Assembly: GCA_964445195.1 (NCBI GenBank)
Contig: CAYUKA010000007.1
Span: forward strand, 1-64,000
Reading direction: 5' to 3'
DNA: 64,000 bases
Source: UM-FILTER-47-13 sp964445195
GTDB taxonomy: Bacteria > Pseudomonadota > Alphaproteobacteria > Micavibrionales > Micavibrionaceae
Shown in pieces: positions 7,773 to 15,874 of this stretch. The position numbers and the translations under genes are program-made. The notes below the pieces were generated by a model. That model was not told the DNA's origin. It was given only the letters and a program-made list of their open reading frames with translations, and did no database searches. Every line of letters starts with the position of its first letter. Position 1 is the first letter of the stretch.

Positions 7773-9218
7773 TTACTTCATGCTTCCGGCAGTTTCACTT
7801 TTATTGCCTGCGAACACCATGTTTTCATTCTGTTTCGCCACAGCCGTAATGCCAAGCTGCTTTAATTTGCGGTGCAGGGCCGACCGCTCCATGCCCACAA
7901 ACTCGGCTGTTTTCGAAATATTATTCCCGAACCGCTTGATTTGCGCCATCAGGTACTGGCGCTCAAATTCCTCACGCGCATCACGCAGCGGCATGGAAAC
8001 CATGTCATGCGGCTGATACGTGTTGTCAGCACTGTTCCTGTTATCACCGGACGACAGTATCTCCGGCGGCAGCTGTTCCGGTGCGATATCCTCATCATTC
8101 GCAGCCGCACCCATAATCATGCACCATTCAACCACATTGCGCAGCTGCCGGACATTGCCCGGCCAGTTATAGGCCTGCATAACGGCAATGGTTGTCGGTT
8201 GGAACCGGCAGGCTATCCTGCCGGTTTGTTCGGCATAGACCGCACTGAAATAGCTGGCCAGCGTTTCTATATCCTGTACGCGGTCACGCAGCGGCGGAAT
8301 TTCGATCGGCACGACGCTGAGGCGGTAAAACAGATCCTCGCGGAACCGCCCTTCTTCCATGGCCTGCTGTAAATTATGGTTGCTGGAGGCAATGATCCTG
8401 ACGTCTACCTCGATTTCCCCGATCCCACCAACCCGCTGAAAGCGCTGTTCCTGCAGCACGCGCAGGATTTTGCCCTGCGTTTCCAACGGCATGTCAGCCA
8501 CCTCGTCAAGCAAGAGTGTGCCGCCATCGGCTTGCTCCAGTGCGCCGATCCGTATAGTATCGCCGCCATCTTCCTCGCAACCGAACAACTCTGTCTCGAG
8601 TGTTTCCGGGCGCAGGATCGCGCAGTTCAGGACCTTATAGGGCTTATTCGCGCGCTGCGAGTTCTGGTGGATAAAACGCGCGGCTAGGTCTTTACCCGTG
8701 CCCGGCTCGCCGGTAATCAGGATCCGGCTGTTGGTCTGCGCTACACGCAGTAGCGCCTGCTGCATTGCCTGCATCGGCGGCGAGTCGCCCGCCATTTCAG
8801 ACGACCCCTGAACTTTAGTACGCAAGCTCTTGTTTTCTTTTTTTAATTCGGCTGTCTCAAGCGCCCGCTCGATCATCAGCAACAAGCGGTCTGACTTGAA
8901 CGGTTTTTCGATAAAATCGTATGCGCCTTGTTTAATCGCGCTGACGGCTGTCTCGATCGTGCCATGTCCGCTAATCATAATCACCGGCACTTCCGGATGT
9001 GCGCCCTTTATCTTTTCCAGGATTTCAAGCCCGTCATCACGGCTGCCCTGCAGCCAGATATCGAGCACCACCAGATCGGGCACCTTGGTTTCGATCTGTT
9101 CATAAGAACGTTCGTCCGTCGCCGCCTCCCGCGTTGCATAGCCCTCATCTTCCAGCAATCCCTGGATCAGGCCGCGAATATCGGATTCATCGTCTATGAT
9201 TAATATATCGGCTTTCAT
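7773..9218 (-). CDS. ntrX: nitrogen/redox response regulator NtrX
   Basis: NtrX is the response regulator partner of NtrY. The receiver domain (1-120) has the acidic pair at 9-10, the phospho-acceptor D53 and K105. The AAA+ domain has Walker A GEPGTGKD at 170-177, ETELFG at 208-213 and Walker B LLLDEV at 235-240. A Fis-type HTH lies at about 432-457. Between ELFG and GALEQADGG, where sigma-54 activators carry GAFTGA, the sequence is only CEEDGGDTIRI, so the sigma-54 contact loop is absent. NtrX proteins of other alphaproteobacteria are known to lack it too and act mainly with sigma-70 promoters. It starts 32 bp after ntrY. Confidence 0.93.
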   Translation of the reverse strand: MKADILIIDDESDIRGLIQGLLEDEGYATREAATDERSYEQIETKVPDLVVLDIWLQGSRDDGLEILEKIKGAHPEVPVIMISGHGTIETAVSAIKQGAYDFIEKPFKSDRLLLMIERALETAELKKENKSLRTKVQGSSEMAGDSPPMQAMQQALLRVAQTNSRILITGEPGTGKDLAARFIHQNSQRANKPYKVLNCAILRPETLETELFGCEEDGGDTIRIGALEQADGGTLLLDEVADMPLETQGKILRVLQEQRFQRVGGIGEIEVDVRIIASSNHNLQQAMEEGRFREDLFYRLSVVPIEIPPLRDRVQDIETLASYFSAVYAEQTGRIACRFQPTTIAVMQAYNWPGNVRQLRNVVEWCMIMGAAANDEDIAPEQLPPEILSSGDNRNSADNTYQPHDMVSMPLRDAREEFERQYLMAQIKRFGNNISKTAEFVGMERSALHRKLKQLGITAVAKQNENMVFAGNKSETAGSMK

Positions 9219-9250
9219 TGTTTCTTTTCTGTATTTTGTCTGACCGCGGC

Positions 9251-11647
9251 TTAAACCGCTTCCTTCCCTGTTTCAGCGCCGGCGGCTTCGCGCGGCAGGA
9301 CCAGACTGACCGTTGCACCGCCCATATCATGCCAGCCTTTCGTAGACCGCAGCCATTCCGGCACACCGAGAATAATCCGTCCCCTGTGATCTTCCATAAT
9401 TTTTTTAACGATCGCAAGCCCCAAACCGGTGCCTTTTTCCTTGTGGGTGACATATGGTTCGGTCAGGCCGGACGGGTCTTCGCCTTTTGGCAGCCCCGCC
9501 CCGTTATCAACTATGCAAATGACAATTTCATTTGTATCCTTACGCACTGTAAGCAATACATCAATATAGCCCAGCTTGGCTTTGCCGGCAGACTTTTGCT
9601 GCTTATCGCGCCGCGCCTGTATGGAATCAATGGCATTCTGGATCAGGTTGGTCACGGCCTGCCGGATCTGCTGCGAGTCGATATAAGCATAAAGCGGCGC
9701 CCGCCCGCCATTCATCCCCACCATGTTGAAAACAATATCCGGGTGCGCCTGTTGCTGCAGGATCAGCATATCTTTCAGGTGCGTGGTCAGGTTTTCGGTC
9801 TTCATGATCGGTTCCGGCATGCGGGCAAAGGCCGAAAACTCGTTTACCATCCGGCCGATATCGCCAACATGATGAATGATCGTATCTGTGCATTTCGAAA
9901 ATGTGTCGGGGTCTTCATCAATCTGCGACAGATATTTCCGGCGCAACCGTTCGGCCGAAAGCTGGATCGGTGTGAGCGGGTTCTTGATCTCGTGCGCAAT
10001 TCGCCGCGCTACATCCGCCCATGCGGCTTTGCGCTGTGCTGACTGAAGCTCGGTAATATCATCAAAGGTCAGGACGGCACCCTGGTCCGTACCGCCCATA
10101 AGCTCAATCGCGATCCGCACCAGCAGGATACGCTTGCTGTCATCGGCACGGCGGTAAGGCAATTCGGACTGAGTGATCTTATCCGGCCGCTCATAAGCCT
10201 GTTTCAGCAGCGGCTTTAGCTCACCCATCAGCTCTGCCACTTTTTTGCCAACCAGCGCATTGGAATCTGTTTCGAACATGTCAGCCGCCGATGAGTTAGC
10301 CAGCGTAATCTTGCCCTTCTGGTCAACACCGACAATGCCTGAAGACACGCCGGCCAGCACCGTTTCAGTAAACCGGCGGCGCTGGTCGAGCTGCCGGTTC
10401 GCTGTCACAAGCTCATCGCGCTGTTCATGAATCTGGCTGGTCATCCGGTTGAAGGCCCGCGCAAGTACGTCGAACTCATCCTGCCGGTCGAATTCCGGCA
10501 CCCGCGCCGATAAGTCACCGCCCCGCACCCGGTCGGCGGCGGAAATCAGCGCGCTGATCGGCACAACCATCTGCCGCGAAAACAGCAGGCCAAACCAGAT
10601 CGCGCCCAACACAAGCAGAAGCGCGACAACAAAAAAGATCATCGTAAAGGTCAACTGCAGGCCCGAACGTTCACCCTCCAGCTTGCTATAGGCCTGCACG
10701 GCCTCCCGCGTATCCCGGACATGGCCAAGTACGACCGGATCGACCATCCGTCCGACAAACAAATAAGCATTCGGAAACGCGCCAAGCTGTACCAACGCCC
10801 TTACACGGTCATCGCTTTCACCGGTCATAACAGCAACTTCACCCGCAGTGGCGCTGGCAAGGGCAAAGGCCGGCAGGGCTTCAAACGCCATCGTAAAGGT
10901 CAGGCCGGAACTGGCCAGAACCCGTCCCTCCCTGGTAAAGACAACAGCCTCCGAGAGATTACGCAGCAGGGATTGCGTCTGCATGACCTTGTCGAACGCC
11001 GCCGGATTGGTCATCAGGATCCCGGCCTGACGATCAAGGTCATTCGCCATAGCCAGGGTATCAGCGCGAATGACCTGCTGGTGCTCCTCCAGATAAGCCT
11101 CAGCCACCGCCTGCGATTTGTTAACAGCTGTGCTCACACGTTCACTGAACCAGCTCTGCATACCGAAATGCAGGAAGAAAGCTGAAAAGACCGTCATAAT
11201 AATTGCCGGTGTCGCTGCCAGCAGGCTGAAGATAAAGACCAGCCGTACATGCAGGCGTGATCCGGCAATACCGCGGCGACGACCGCTCCACAGCCCAACC
11301 ACACGGCGGGCGATCAACGTTACCAGCAGAAGCAGGATGATCAGGTCAAGATTAAGCAGCCAGACCACGGTTGACGGATCGTTGCCGAAGGGCGGCGTCG
11401 CCGTCAGAGCGCCATAGGTCGCCAGGCCACTCAGAAGCCCGGCTATAATAAGGAACAGGGCCAGCCGGTTGCCAAACGTACTGCCGCCACGCAGTAGCCC
11501 GCCCTTGCGCGGACGCTTGTAAAAGCCATAAATATTGGTGGCCAGCATATTCAAGAATTTATCCCCTGCTGAGACCAGAGACAGACGGTGGTAAAGAGAA
11601 TCAAGACCGGCTATCTTTTTACGAAATTTTGCCCATAATGAAAACAT
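9251..11647 (-). CDS. ntrY: membrane sensor histidine kinase NtrY
   Basis: NtrY is an inner-membrane kinase of the NtrYX two-component system, linked in other alphaproteobacteria to nitrogen metabolism, redox and envelope functions. Hydrophobic segments occur near 63-82, 98-120, 137-160 and 330-352, the last two flanking a periplasmic loop. They are followed by a HAMP domain (about 350-405), a PAS domain beginning near VSSGIVGVDQKGKITL, the H-box RIAHEIKNPLTPIQLS (phospho-acceptor His), an N-box NLIQNAIDSI and the ATP-lid motifs VDNGAGLP and GTGLGLAIVKKI. At 798 residues it is complete. It is divergent from ispDF; the ntrB-ntrC pair that often precedes it in relatives is not here. Confidence 0.95.
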   Translation of the reverse strand: MFSLWAKFRKKIAGLDSLYHRLSLVSAGDKFLNMLATNIYGFYKRPRKGGLLRGGSTFGNRLALFLIIAGLLSGLATYGALTATPPFGNDPSTVVWLLNLDLIILLLLVTLIARRVVGLWSGRRRGIAGSRLHVRLVFIFSLLAATPAIIMTVFSAFFLHFGMQSWFSERVSTAVNKSQAVAEAYLEEHQQVIRADTLAMANDLDRQAGILMTNPAAFDKVMQTQSLLRNLSEAVVFTREGRVLASSGLTFTMAFEALPAFALASATAGEVAVMTGESDDRVRALVQLGAFPNAYLFVGRMVDPVVLGHVRDTREAVQAYSKLEGERSGLQLTFTMIFFVVALLLVLGAIWFGLLFSRQMVVPISALISAADRVRGGDLSARVPEFDRQDEFDVLARAFNRMTSQIHEQRDELVTANRQLDQRRRFTETVLAGVSSGIVGVDQKGKITLANSSAADMFETDSNALVGKKVAELMGELKPLLKQAYERPDKITQSELPYRRADDSKRILLVRIAIELMGGTDQGAVLTFDDITELQSAQRKAAWADVARRIAHEIKNPLTPIQLSAERLRRKYLSQIDEDPDTFSKCTDTIIHHVGDIGRMVNEFSAFARMPEPIMKTENLTTHLKDMLILQQQAHPDIVFNMVGMNGGRAPLYAYIDSQQIRQAVTNLIQNAIDSIQARRDKQQKSAGKAKLGYIDVLLTVRKDTNEIVICIVDNGAGLPKGEDPSGLTEPYVTHKEKGTGLGLAIVKKIMEDHRGRIILGVPEWLRSTKGWHDMGGATVSLVLPREAAGAETGKEAV

Positions 11648-11658
11648 GCAGATCCTGT

Positions 11659-11687
11659 TGACTTCCTTCTTTGCAGGGCCTATCCAC
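11659..11687 (+). promoter_or_regulatory. candidate sigma-70 promoter for ispDF
   Basis: TTGACT (11659-11664) and TATCCA (11682-11687) are separated by exactly 17 bp and lie 33 bp before the ispDF start in the divergent ntrY-ispDF gap. The -35 is good and the -10 weak. This is a motif match only. Confidence 0.35.
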
Positions 11688-11720
11688 AGCTTTTAAAAAT
11701 GCGTCACAACATAGTAAACT

Positions 11721-12917
11721 ATGGAAATTTCTGCAAGTTCTTCAGACCCTGTTTCTTTCTACGTCCTGATAGCCGCCGCCGGCAGCGGTTCGCGTCTTGG
11801 CGGCGATGTGCCCAAACAATACCAGAAAGTCGCGGGAAAGACGATACTGCGCCATACTTTAGATTCGTTTCTCCGCTGTCCCGGCCTGCAGGAGATACGC
11901 GTTATCACCGACCCGGCACATAGCGCTCTCTATGACGACGCTGCGGCCGGCCTCGGCCTCGGCCCGGCAATAGCAGGATCAAGTAGTAGAAAATCAAGTA
12001 TATATAATGGCTTAAATAGTTTTTCTAATAAACTGGAAGAAGATGATATTATCCTTATCCATGATGCGGCGCGTTCATTCGTCAGACCGCAAGATATTGA
12101 GGCCGTTGTCAAAGCGGCGCAGAGCCATAAGGCCGCCACATTGGCTGCGCCGGTGGCAGACACACAGAAATACGCAGGCGGTGATTATATTGACCGCGCC
12201 GATCTCTGGGCTATCCAAACCCCGCAGGGCTTCCACTACGGCCTGATCCGGCAGGCGCATGAGCAATTCCGGGACCGGGAGGACTTTACCGACGATACTG
12301 CTTTGGCCGTAGCGCTTGGCTATGATGCCATATTGGTTCCCGGCCCGGCGCGTAATTTCAAAATTACAACGCAGGATGATCTCGAAATGGCCGCAATGAT
12401 TATGAACGGTAACGCTTACGAAACACGTACAGGTACGGGCTTTGACGTACACGCCTTCGGTGATACCGGCGACGCGGTGATATTGGGCGGTGTTTCCATC
12501 CCCACTGACAAATGCCTGAAAGGCCATTCAGATGCGGATGTAGCCCTGCATGCTATTACCGATGCGTTATTTGGCGCGATGGCTGCCGGTGATATCGGCA
12601 GCCATTTCCCTCCTGCCGATCCGCAGTGGCAAGGTCAGGACAGCGCGCATTTCCTCGCGCATGCATGCCGTATGCTCGCTGAACGAGATGGTAAGATCAC
12701 CCATCTTGACCTGACTATTATTTGCGAGCACCCTAAGATCGGACCGCATCGGGAAGCCATGCAAAGCCGGATTGCGGCAATTTGCGGCATTGCCGAACAC
12801 CGGGTCAGTGTAAAAGCGACAACGACGGAAAAGCTTGGCTTCACAGGCCGCGGCGAAGGCATTGCCGCCCAGGCAGCGGCGACTATCAGGCTGCCGACAC
12901 AGGATGATCATGATTGA
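11721..12917 (+). CDS. ispDF: bifunctional IspD/IspF enzyme of the MEP isoprenoid pathway
   Basis: The protein fuses 2-C-methylerythritol 4-phosphate cytidylyltransferase (IspD) to 2-C-methylerythritol 2,4-cyclodiphosphate synthase (IspF), a common alphaproteobacterial arrangement. The IspD part has AAAGSGSRLG at 18-27 and PKQY at 31-34 for CTP binding, and HDAARSF near 115. The IspF part begins around residue 233 with TGTGFDVHAFG (zinc-binding Asp and His), GHSDADV and the C-terminal KATTTEKLGFTGRGEGIA. All catalytic motifs are present. A markedly AT-rich patch (about 11975-12055) encodes the SSSRKSSIYNGLNSFSNK segment of IspD, which remains in frame. No clear Shine-Dalgarno precedes the ATG. 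It overlaps pgpA. Confidence 0.96.
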   Translation: MEISASSSDPVSFYVLIAAAGSGSRLGGDVPKQYQKVAGKTILRHTLDSFLRCPGLQEIRVITDPAHSALYDDAAAGLGLGPAIAGSSSRKSSIYNGLNSFSNKLEEDDIILIHDAARSFVRPQDIEAVVKAAQSHKAATLAAPVADTQKYAGGDYIDRADLWAIQTPQGFHYGLIRQAHEQFRDREDFTDDTALAVALGYDAILVPGPARNFKITTQDDLEMAAMIMNGNAYETRTGTGFDVHAFGDTGDAVILGGVSIPTDKCLKGHSDADVALHAITDALFGAMAAGDIGSHFPPADPQWQGQDSAHFLAHACRMLAERDGKITHLDLTIICEHPKIGPHREAMQSRIAAICGIAEHRVSVKATTTEKLGFTGRGEGIAAQAAATIRLPTQDDHD

Positions 12918-13398
12918 TAAAGACCTGATCAAAAAGCTCGATATGAGAGACAAGGCTGTGTGGATCGCGACATGGGGCGGCGCCGGCCTGATCAAAAGCG
13001 CGCCGGGCACATGGGGGACCCTGGCCGCCCTGCCCTTCGGCCTGCTTTTCATGATCGTCGGCGGCTGGCCGCTCTTATGCGTTATGACGGCCATCGTTTT
13101 TTATGCCGGTTACCACGCCGCAAAGACATTCGAAGCGATGACCGGTGAACATGACGCCGGCGCCATCGTGGTGGACGAAGTCGTCGGCATGTGGATCGCC
13201 CTGATCGTAACGCCGCTGTCACTGACCGGAGTCCTTGCGGCCTTTCTGGCGTTTCGGTTTTTCGATATTCTCAAGCCTTGGCCGGTGTCGGTTTTCGACA
13301 GGATGGACGGGCCTATGGGCGTCATGATGGATGATGTCATGGCCGGTATCTATGCCGCACTATGCGTGGGAGGGCTGGCCTATGCAGGATTTGTTTGA
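12910..13398 (+). CDS. pgpA: phosphatidylglycerophosphatase A
   Basis: PgpA removes the 3-phosphate from phosphatidylglycerol phosphate at the inner membrane, giving phosphatidylglycerol. Diagnostic sequences are GGAGLIKSAPGTWGTLAALP near residues 25-45, then hydrophobic segments, DEVVGMWIAL and FRFFDILKPWPVSVFDR. At 162 residues the length is normal for PgpA. I place the start at the ATG at 12910, six bases after an ACAGG element; an ATG two codons upstream is an alternative. The start lies inside the last codons of ispDF (8 bp overlap), and the 3' end overlaps pncC, so this is part of a coupled cluster ispDF-pgpA-pncC. Confidence 0.93.
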   Translation: MIDKDLIKKLDMRDKAVWIATWGGAGLIKSAPGTWGTLAALPFGLLFMIVGGWPLLCVMTAIVFYAGYHAAKTFEAMTGEHDAGAIVVDEVVGMWIALIVTPLSLTGVLAAFLAFRFFDILKPWPVSVFDRMDGPMGVMMDDVMAGIYAALCVGGLAYAGFV

Positions 13399-13846
13399 GC
13401 TTCTGAAAACGCGCGGCCTGCGACTGGCAACGGCAGAGTCCTGCACCGGCGGCCTGATCGCCGCCACGATCACCGACATGCCCGGTTCTTCGGCAGTATT
13501 CGAGCGCGGCTTCGTGACTTATGCCAATGAAGCCAAGGTCGCGCTGCTGGCTGTACCGGAAAGCATGTTGGCCGCGCACGGCGCCGTCAGCCCAGAAGTG
13601 GCCGTGGCAATGGCACGGGGGGCGCTGGAACACAGCGAAAGCGATATCGCCGTATCCTGTACCGGCATTGCCGGTCCGGATGGTGGAACTGATGAAAAAC
13701 CGGTCGGGCTGGTCTATGTCGGTCTTGCCGGCAAGATGCTTCACACACCGCAGAGCTTCAGGCACCAGTTCAGCGGCGGCCGCGCCGCCATCCGGCGGCA
13801 AACTGTTGAGGCGGCCCTCGCCCATGTACAGGAGGCTCTGACGTGA
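13382..13846 (+). CDS. pncC: nicotinamide-nucleotide amidohydrolase PncC (CinA C-terminal domain family)
   Basis: PncC deamidates nicotinamide mononucleotide to nicotinic acid mononucleotide, recycling NAD in the cytosol. This is the stand-alone domain of about 154 residues, without the N-terminal CinA domain. The catalytic serine region ATAESCTGGLIAA is near residues 18-30, with TYANEAK (Lys) and GIAGPDGGTDEKPVG further on. The ATG at 13382 is preceded by GGGAGGG about 7 bases upstream and lies 17 bp inside pgpA; frames opening further upstream would overlap pgpA more and are unlikely. pgpA-pncC adjacency is common in alphaproteobacteria. Confidence 0.92.
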   Translation: MQDLFELLKTRGLRLATAESCTGGLIAATITDMPGSSAVFERGFVTYANEAKVALLAVPESMLAAHGAVSPEVAVAMARGALEHSESDIAVSCTGIAGPDGGTDEKPVGLVYVGLAGKMLHTPQSFRHQFSGGRAAIRRQTVEAALAHVQEALT

Positions 13847-14757
13847 GAAAAACAACCTTCGTCAGCGGTGCCGACCATAACTACTTTCCGCTATTGCTGG
13901 AATGGATACATTCCGTGCGCGCCTGCCCTGAAAGCGCGGACATGGATATCTGCATCCTCGATTCCGGCCTGAAGCCCGAACAGCTGGTAAGGCTGGTGCC
14001 GTTGGCAACCGCTATTCACAAGCCCGATTGGCCCTGCAGCATCCCGCTTCACAAGATCCGCGGCCGTGAGTATCTGAAGTCCTGCGTTTGCCGCCCGTTC
14101 ATCCCTGATTATTTCCCCGGTTACGATACCTATATCTGGATGGACGCCGATACATGGATACAAAACTGGCGCGGCGTTGATCTGTTTTTACAGGGTGCGG
14201 CGCGCGGCAGGATTGCCCTGACCGGCCAGGTCGATCGGGCTTACCCCCGCCAGATCCGGGTCAAATGGCTCGGCCCCTGGCCCTGGAAAGTCCGGGGTTT
14301 TTATTTCTCCAACGCGCTCAAAGCATTTGGCTTTCAGACAGCCCGCGCATTATTGCCCTACCATGTCCTGCTCGCCGGGGCGTTCGCGCTGCGGGCAGAC
14401 GCGCCACACTGGGCGCGCTGGCAGGCGCTGGTGAAGCAGGCCGTAAAGAACGGCAAAGTCTTTACCGCCGAGCAACTCAGCCTCGGGGTGATGTGCTATC
14501 TGGAGGGTTTTGAGTATGAAATCCTGCCCGGCTGGGCGCACTGGCTGTGCGAGTTCAAACCCTGTTATGACGAGACCACAGGACGCTTCGTCGAACCGTT
14601 TCTGCCGCATGAGGAGCTGGGCATCCTGCACTTATCCGGTTTTGACGAAATGCGGCTTGACCGCAGCCTGACCACGGATTTCCGGACGCCGGACGGCAAA
14701 ACGGTCAACCTATCCTACCGCTACCCTGATTTTGACGGGGAAACATCCGGTCCGTAG
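13843..14757 (+). CDS. glycosyltransferase-like protein
   Basis: The 304-residue protein looks like a nucleotide-sugar-dependent glycosyltransferase of the GT-A fold: it starts with a strand and helix (TTFVSGADHNYFPLLLEWI), has a DICILDSGL strand and the metal-binding type motif YIWMDADTWIQ near residue 97-107 (the DxD-like DAD). No signal peptide or membrane segment is seen. Acceptor and donor are unknown; there are no close polysaccharide genes. It begins with GTG overlapping the pncC stop (GTGA) and has AGGAGG in front, so it is translated with pncC. Its 3' end overlaps the convergent RatA/Coq10 gene by 37 bp. I do not recognise a named family. Confidence 0.6.
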   Translation: MRKTTFVSGADHNYFPLLLEWIHSVRACPESADMDICILDSGLKPEQLVRLVPLATAIHKPDWPCSIPLHKIRGREYLKSCVCRPFIPDYFPGYDTYIWMDADTWIQNWRGVDLFLQGAARGRIALTGQVDRAYPRQIRVKWLGPWPWKVRGFYFSNALKAFGFQTARALLPYHVLLAGAFALRADAPHWARWQALVKQAVKNGKVFTAEQLSLGVMCYLEGFEYEILPGWAHWLCEFKPCYDETTGRFVEPFLPHEELGILHLSGFDEMRLDRSLTTDFRTPDGKTVNLSYRYPDFDGETSGP

Positions 14758-15179
14758 ATGTCTTCTGCTCTTTTTTCAAATGCTTCGACCATTTTTCTTA
14801 CTGCCTTATCAAAGAAAACACCGATAAGATTTTGAAAAAACTTATTTTTAAATTCAAAATCGACATAAAAGTCGATCAGGCAGCCCCCATCGTCCTCCGG
14901 CAGAAACCGCCAGTGATTGGACAGATATTTCATCGGGCCGGACAGATATTCAACATGAATATGATCAGGCCGTAACGCCGTCACCTTTGAACCGAACTGT
15001 TCGCGCACCATTTTATAGCCAATCACTAAATCGGCATAAAAAGTATCGCCCTCACGCTTTGTGATGCGGCTGGCGATGCACCAAGGTAAAAATTCGGGGT
15101 ATTTATCAACCGCCGCAACCAGGTCGAAAAGCTGCTCCGGCGTATAAGGTAACTTCCGTTTTTCGGCATGGGTAGGCAT
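14721..15179 (-). CDS. RatA/Coq10 family START-domain protein
   Basis: This is a small single-domain START/SRPBCC protein of 152 residues. The N-terminal sequence YTPEQLFDLVAAVDKYPEFLPWC is highly characteristic of the Coq10/RatA family; in mitochondria and alphaproteobacteria Coq10 binds ubiquinone and assists its use or synthesis, while E. coli RatA was described as an inhibitor of 70S formation. In alphaproteobacteria this gene normally follows lipA, as here (with one extra gene between), which favours the ubiquinone-related role. The family call is firm and the role is inferred. Confidence 0.88.
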   Translation of the reverse strand: MPTHAEKRKLPYTPEQLFDLVAAVDKYPEFLPWCIASRITKREGDTFYADLVIGYKMVREQFGSKVTALRPDHIHVEYLSGPMKYLSNHWRFLPEDDGGCLIDFYVDFEFKNKFFQNLIGVFFDKAVRKMVEAFEKRAEDIYGPDVSPSKSG

Positions 15180-15227
15180 AGAGTCATCTCTATCACAAAT
15201 TACACAAGTGATAACAGATATATAATG

Positions 15228-15686
15228 CTACGGCAGTGCGGGAGAAACCCCCAGCGTCTTGCAGGCTTCTGTCATAATCATGCGGGCCGGGTTTGAGACA
15301 TTTGGCAAACCGCGGCCCTTACCAGTTTCATAGAAGTATGCCAGAAGCGCACGACCCTTTTCACCGGCAAACTGACCGTGCGCAAACTGGGTCGCTGTTA
15401 CATCGTGGATTTCGCCAGTCTTTTTGTTCACCAGCCAATAATGGTTATCCTCGCCACGTTTTGCAAAACACGCTTTCAGATCAGGAATGTCCGGATTTTG
15501 TTCACGGAAGATTTTGGATAGACGCAGCACAGCTTCCGTAGCGAAGTAACAACAGCCAAAATTATAGTTATCCGCATCGGTTTTCCGCGCAGCCCATTCC
15601 GGCAACCGGATATCATCATGCCGTTCCTGAACCACCTGGTCCACGGCCCACATAATCCGGTCAAATGTGATCTTAAGTTCCGACAT
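15228..15686 (-). CDS. hypothetical protein with possible papain-like Cys-His-Asp triad
   Basis: I recognise no named family. The 152-residue protein has the ordering expected of a papain/NlpC-like cysteine hydrolase: a Cys pair at 45-46 at the start of a helix (NFGCCYFATEAVLRL), a His in a strand at residue 82 (DNHYWLV), and an Asp at 95 in IHDVTATQF. A Cys/His/Asp-TxxQF pattern of this kind occurs, to my recollection, in uncharacterised phage and bacterial proteins. There is no signal peptide, so it should be cytosolic. It sits between lipA and the RatA/Coq10 gene, which are usually adjacent in relatives, so it may be an insertion. Enzymatic activity is an inference. Confidence 0.6.
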   Translation of the reverse strand: MSELKITFDRIMWAVDQVVQERHDDIRLPEWAARKTDADNYNFGCCYFATEAVLRLSKIFREQNPDIPDLKACFAKRGEDNHYWLVNKKTGEIHDVTATQFAHGQFAGEKGRALLAYFYETGKGRGLPNVSNPARMIMTEACKTLGVSPALP

Positions 15687-15696
15687 ACTGCCCCCT

Positions 15697-15830
15697 TAGG
15701 GTCCGTTTCAAAACTCTGAAAATAACCAAAATTGCTTTTCCCGCGTAAGCGGGAATCTTTTACAATCAACTCTAAAAGATCCCCGCTTACGCGGGGAAAG
15801 CAATAAGAGAGAGTTTTGAAACAGGCTCTT
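15697..15830. repeat. nested inverted repeat, MITE-like
   Basis: About 134 bp between the hypothetical gene and lipA form a long imperfect palindrome. The outer arms share GTTTCAAAACTCT (near 15705 and, reversed, 15812). Inside them each arm carries ATTGCTTT, a GC-rich palindrome (CCCGC-GTAA-GCGGG on the left at 15740-15753, a slightly longer version on the right at 15781-15796) and ATCTTTTA. There is no coding capacity. It could be a non-autonomous mobile element or a dispersed intergenic palindrome, and as RNA it could serve as a transcription end for the lipA transcription unit. Confidence 0.75.
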
Positions 15831-15874
15831 ACAGGAACAGGACGATATAACATGCATTATGACTATGTCAAATT

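Noticed and set aside
15476..15853. 125-residue minus-strand frame covering the palindrome and the start of the papain-like gene
   Set aside because: It runs through the inverted repeat and overlaps the better-supported gene at 15228-15686 in another frame; its composition is that of translated palindrome.
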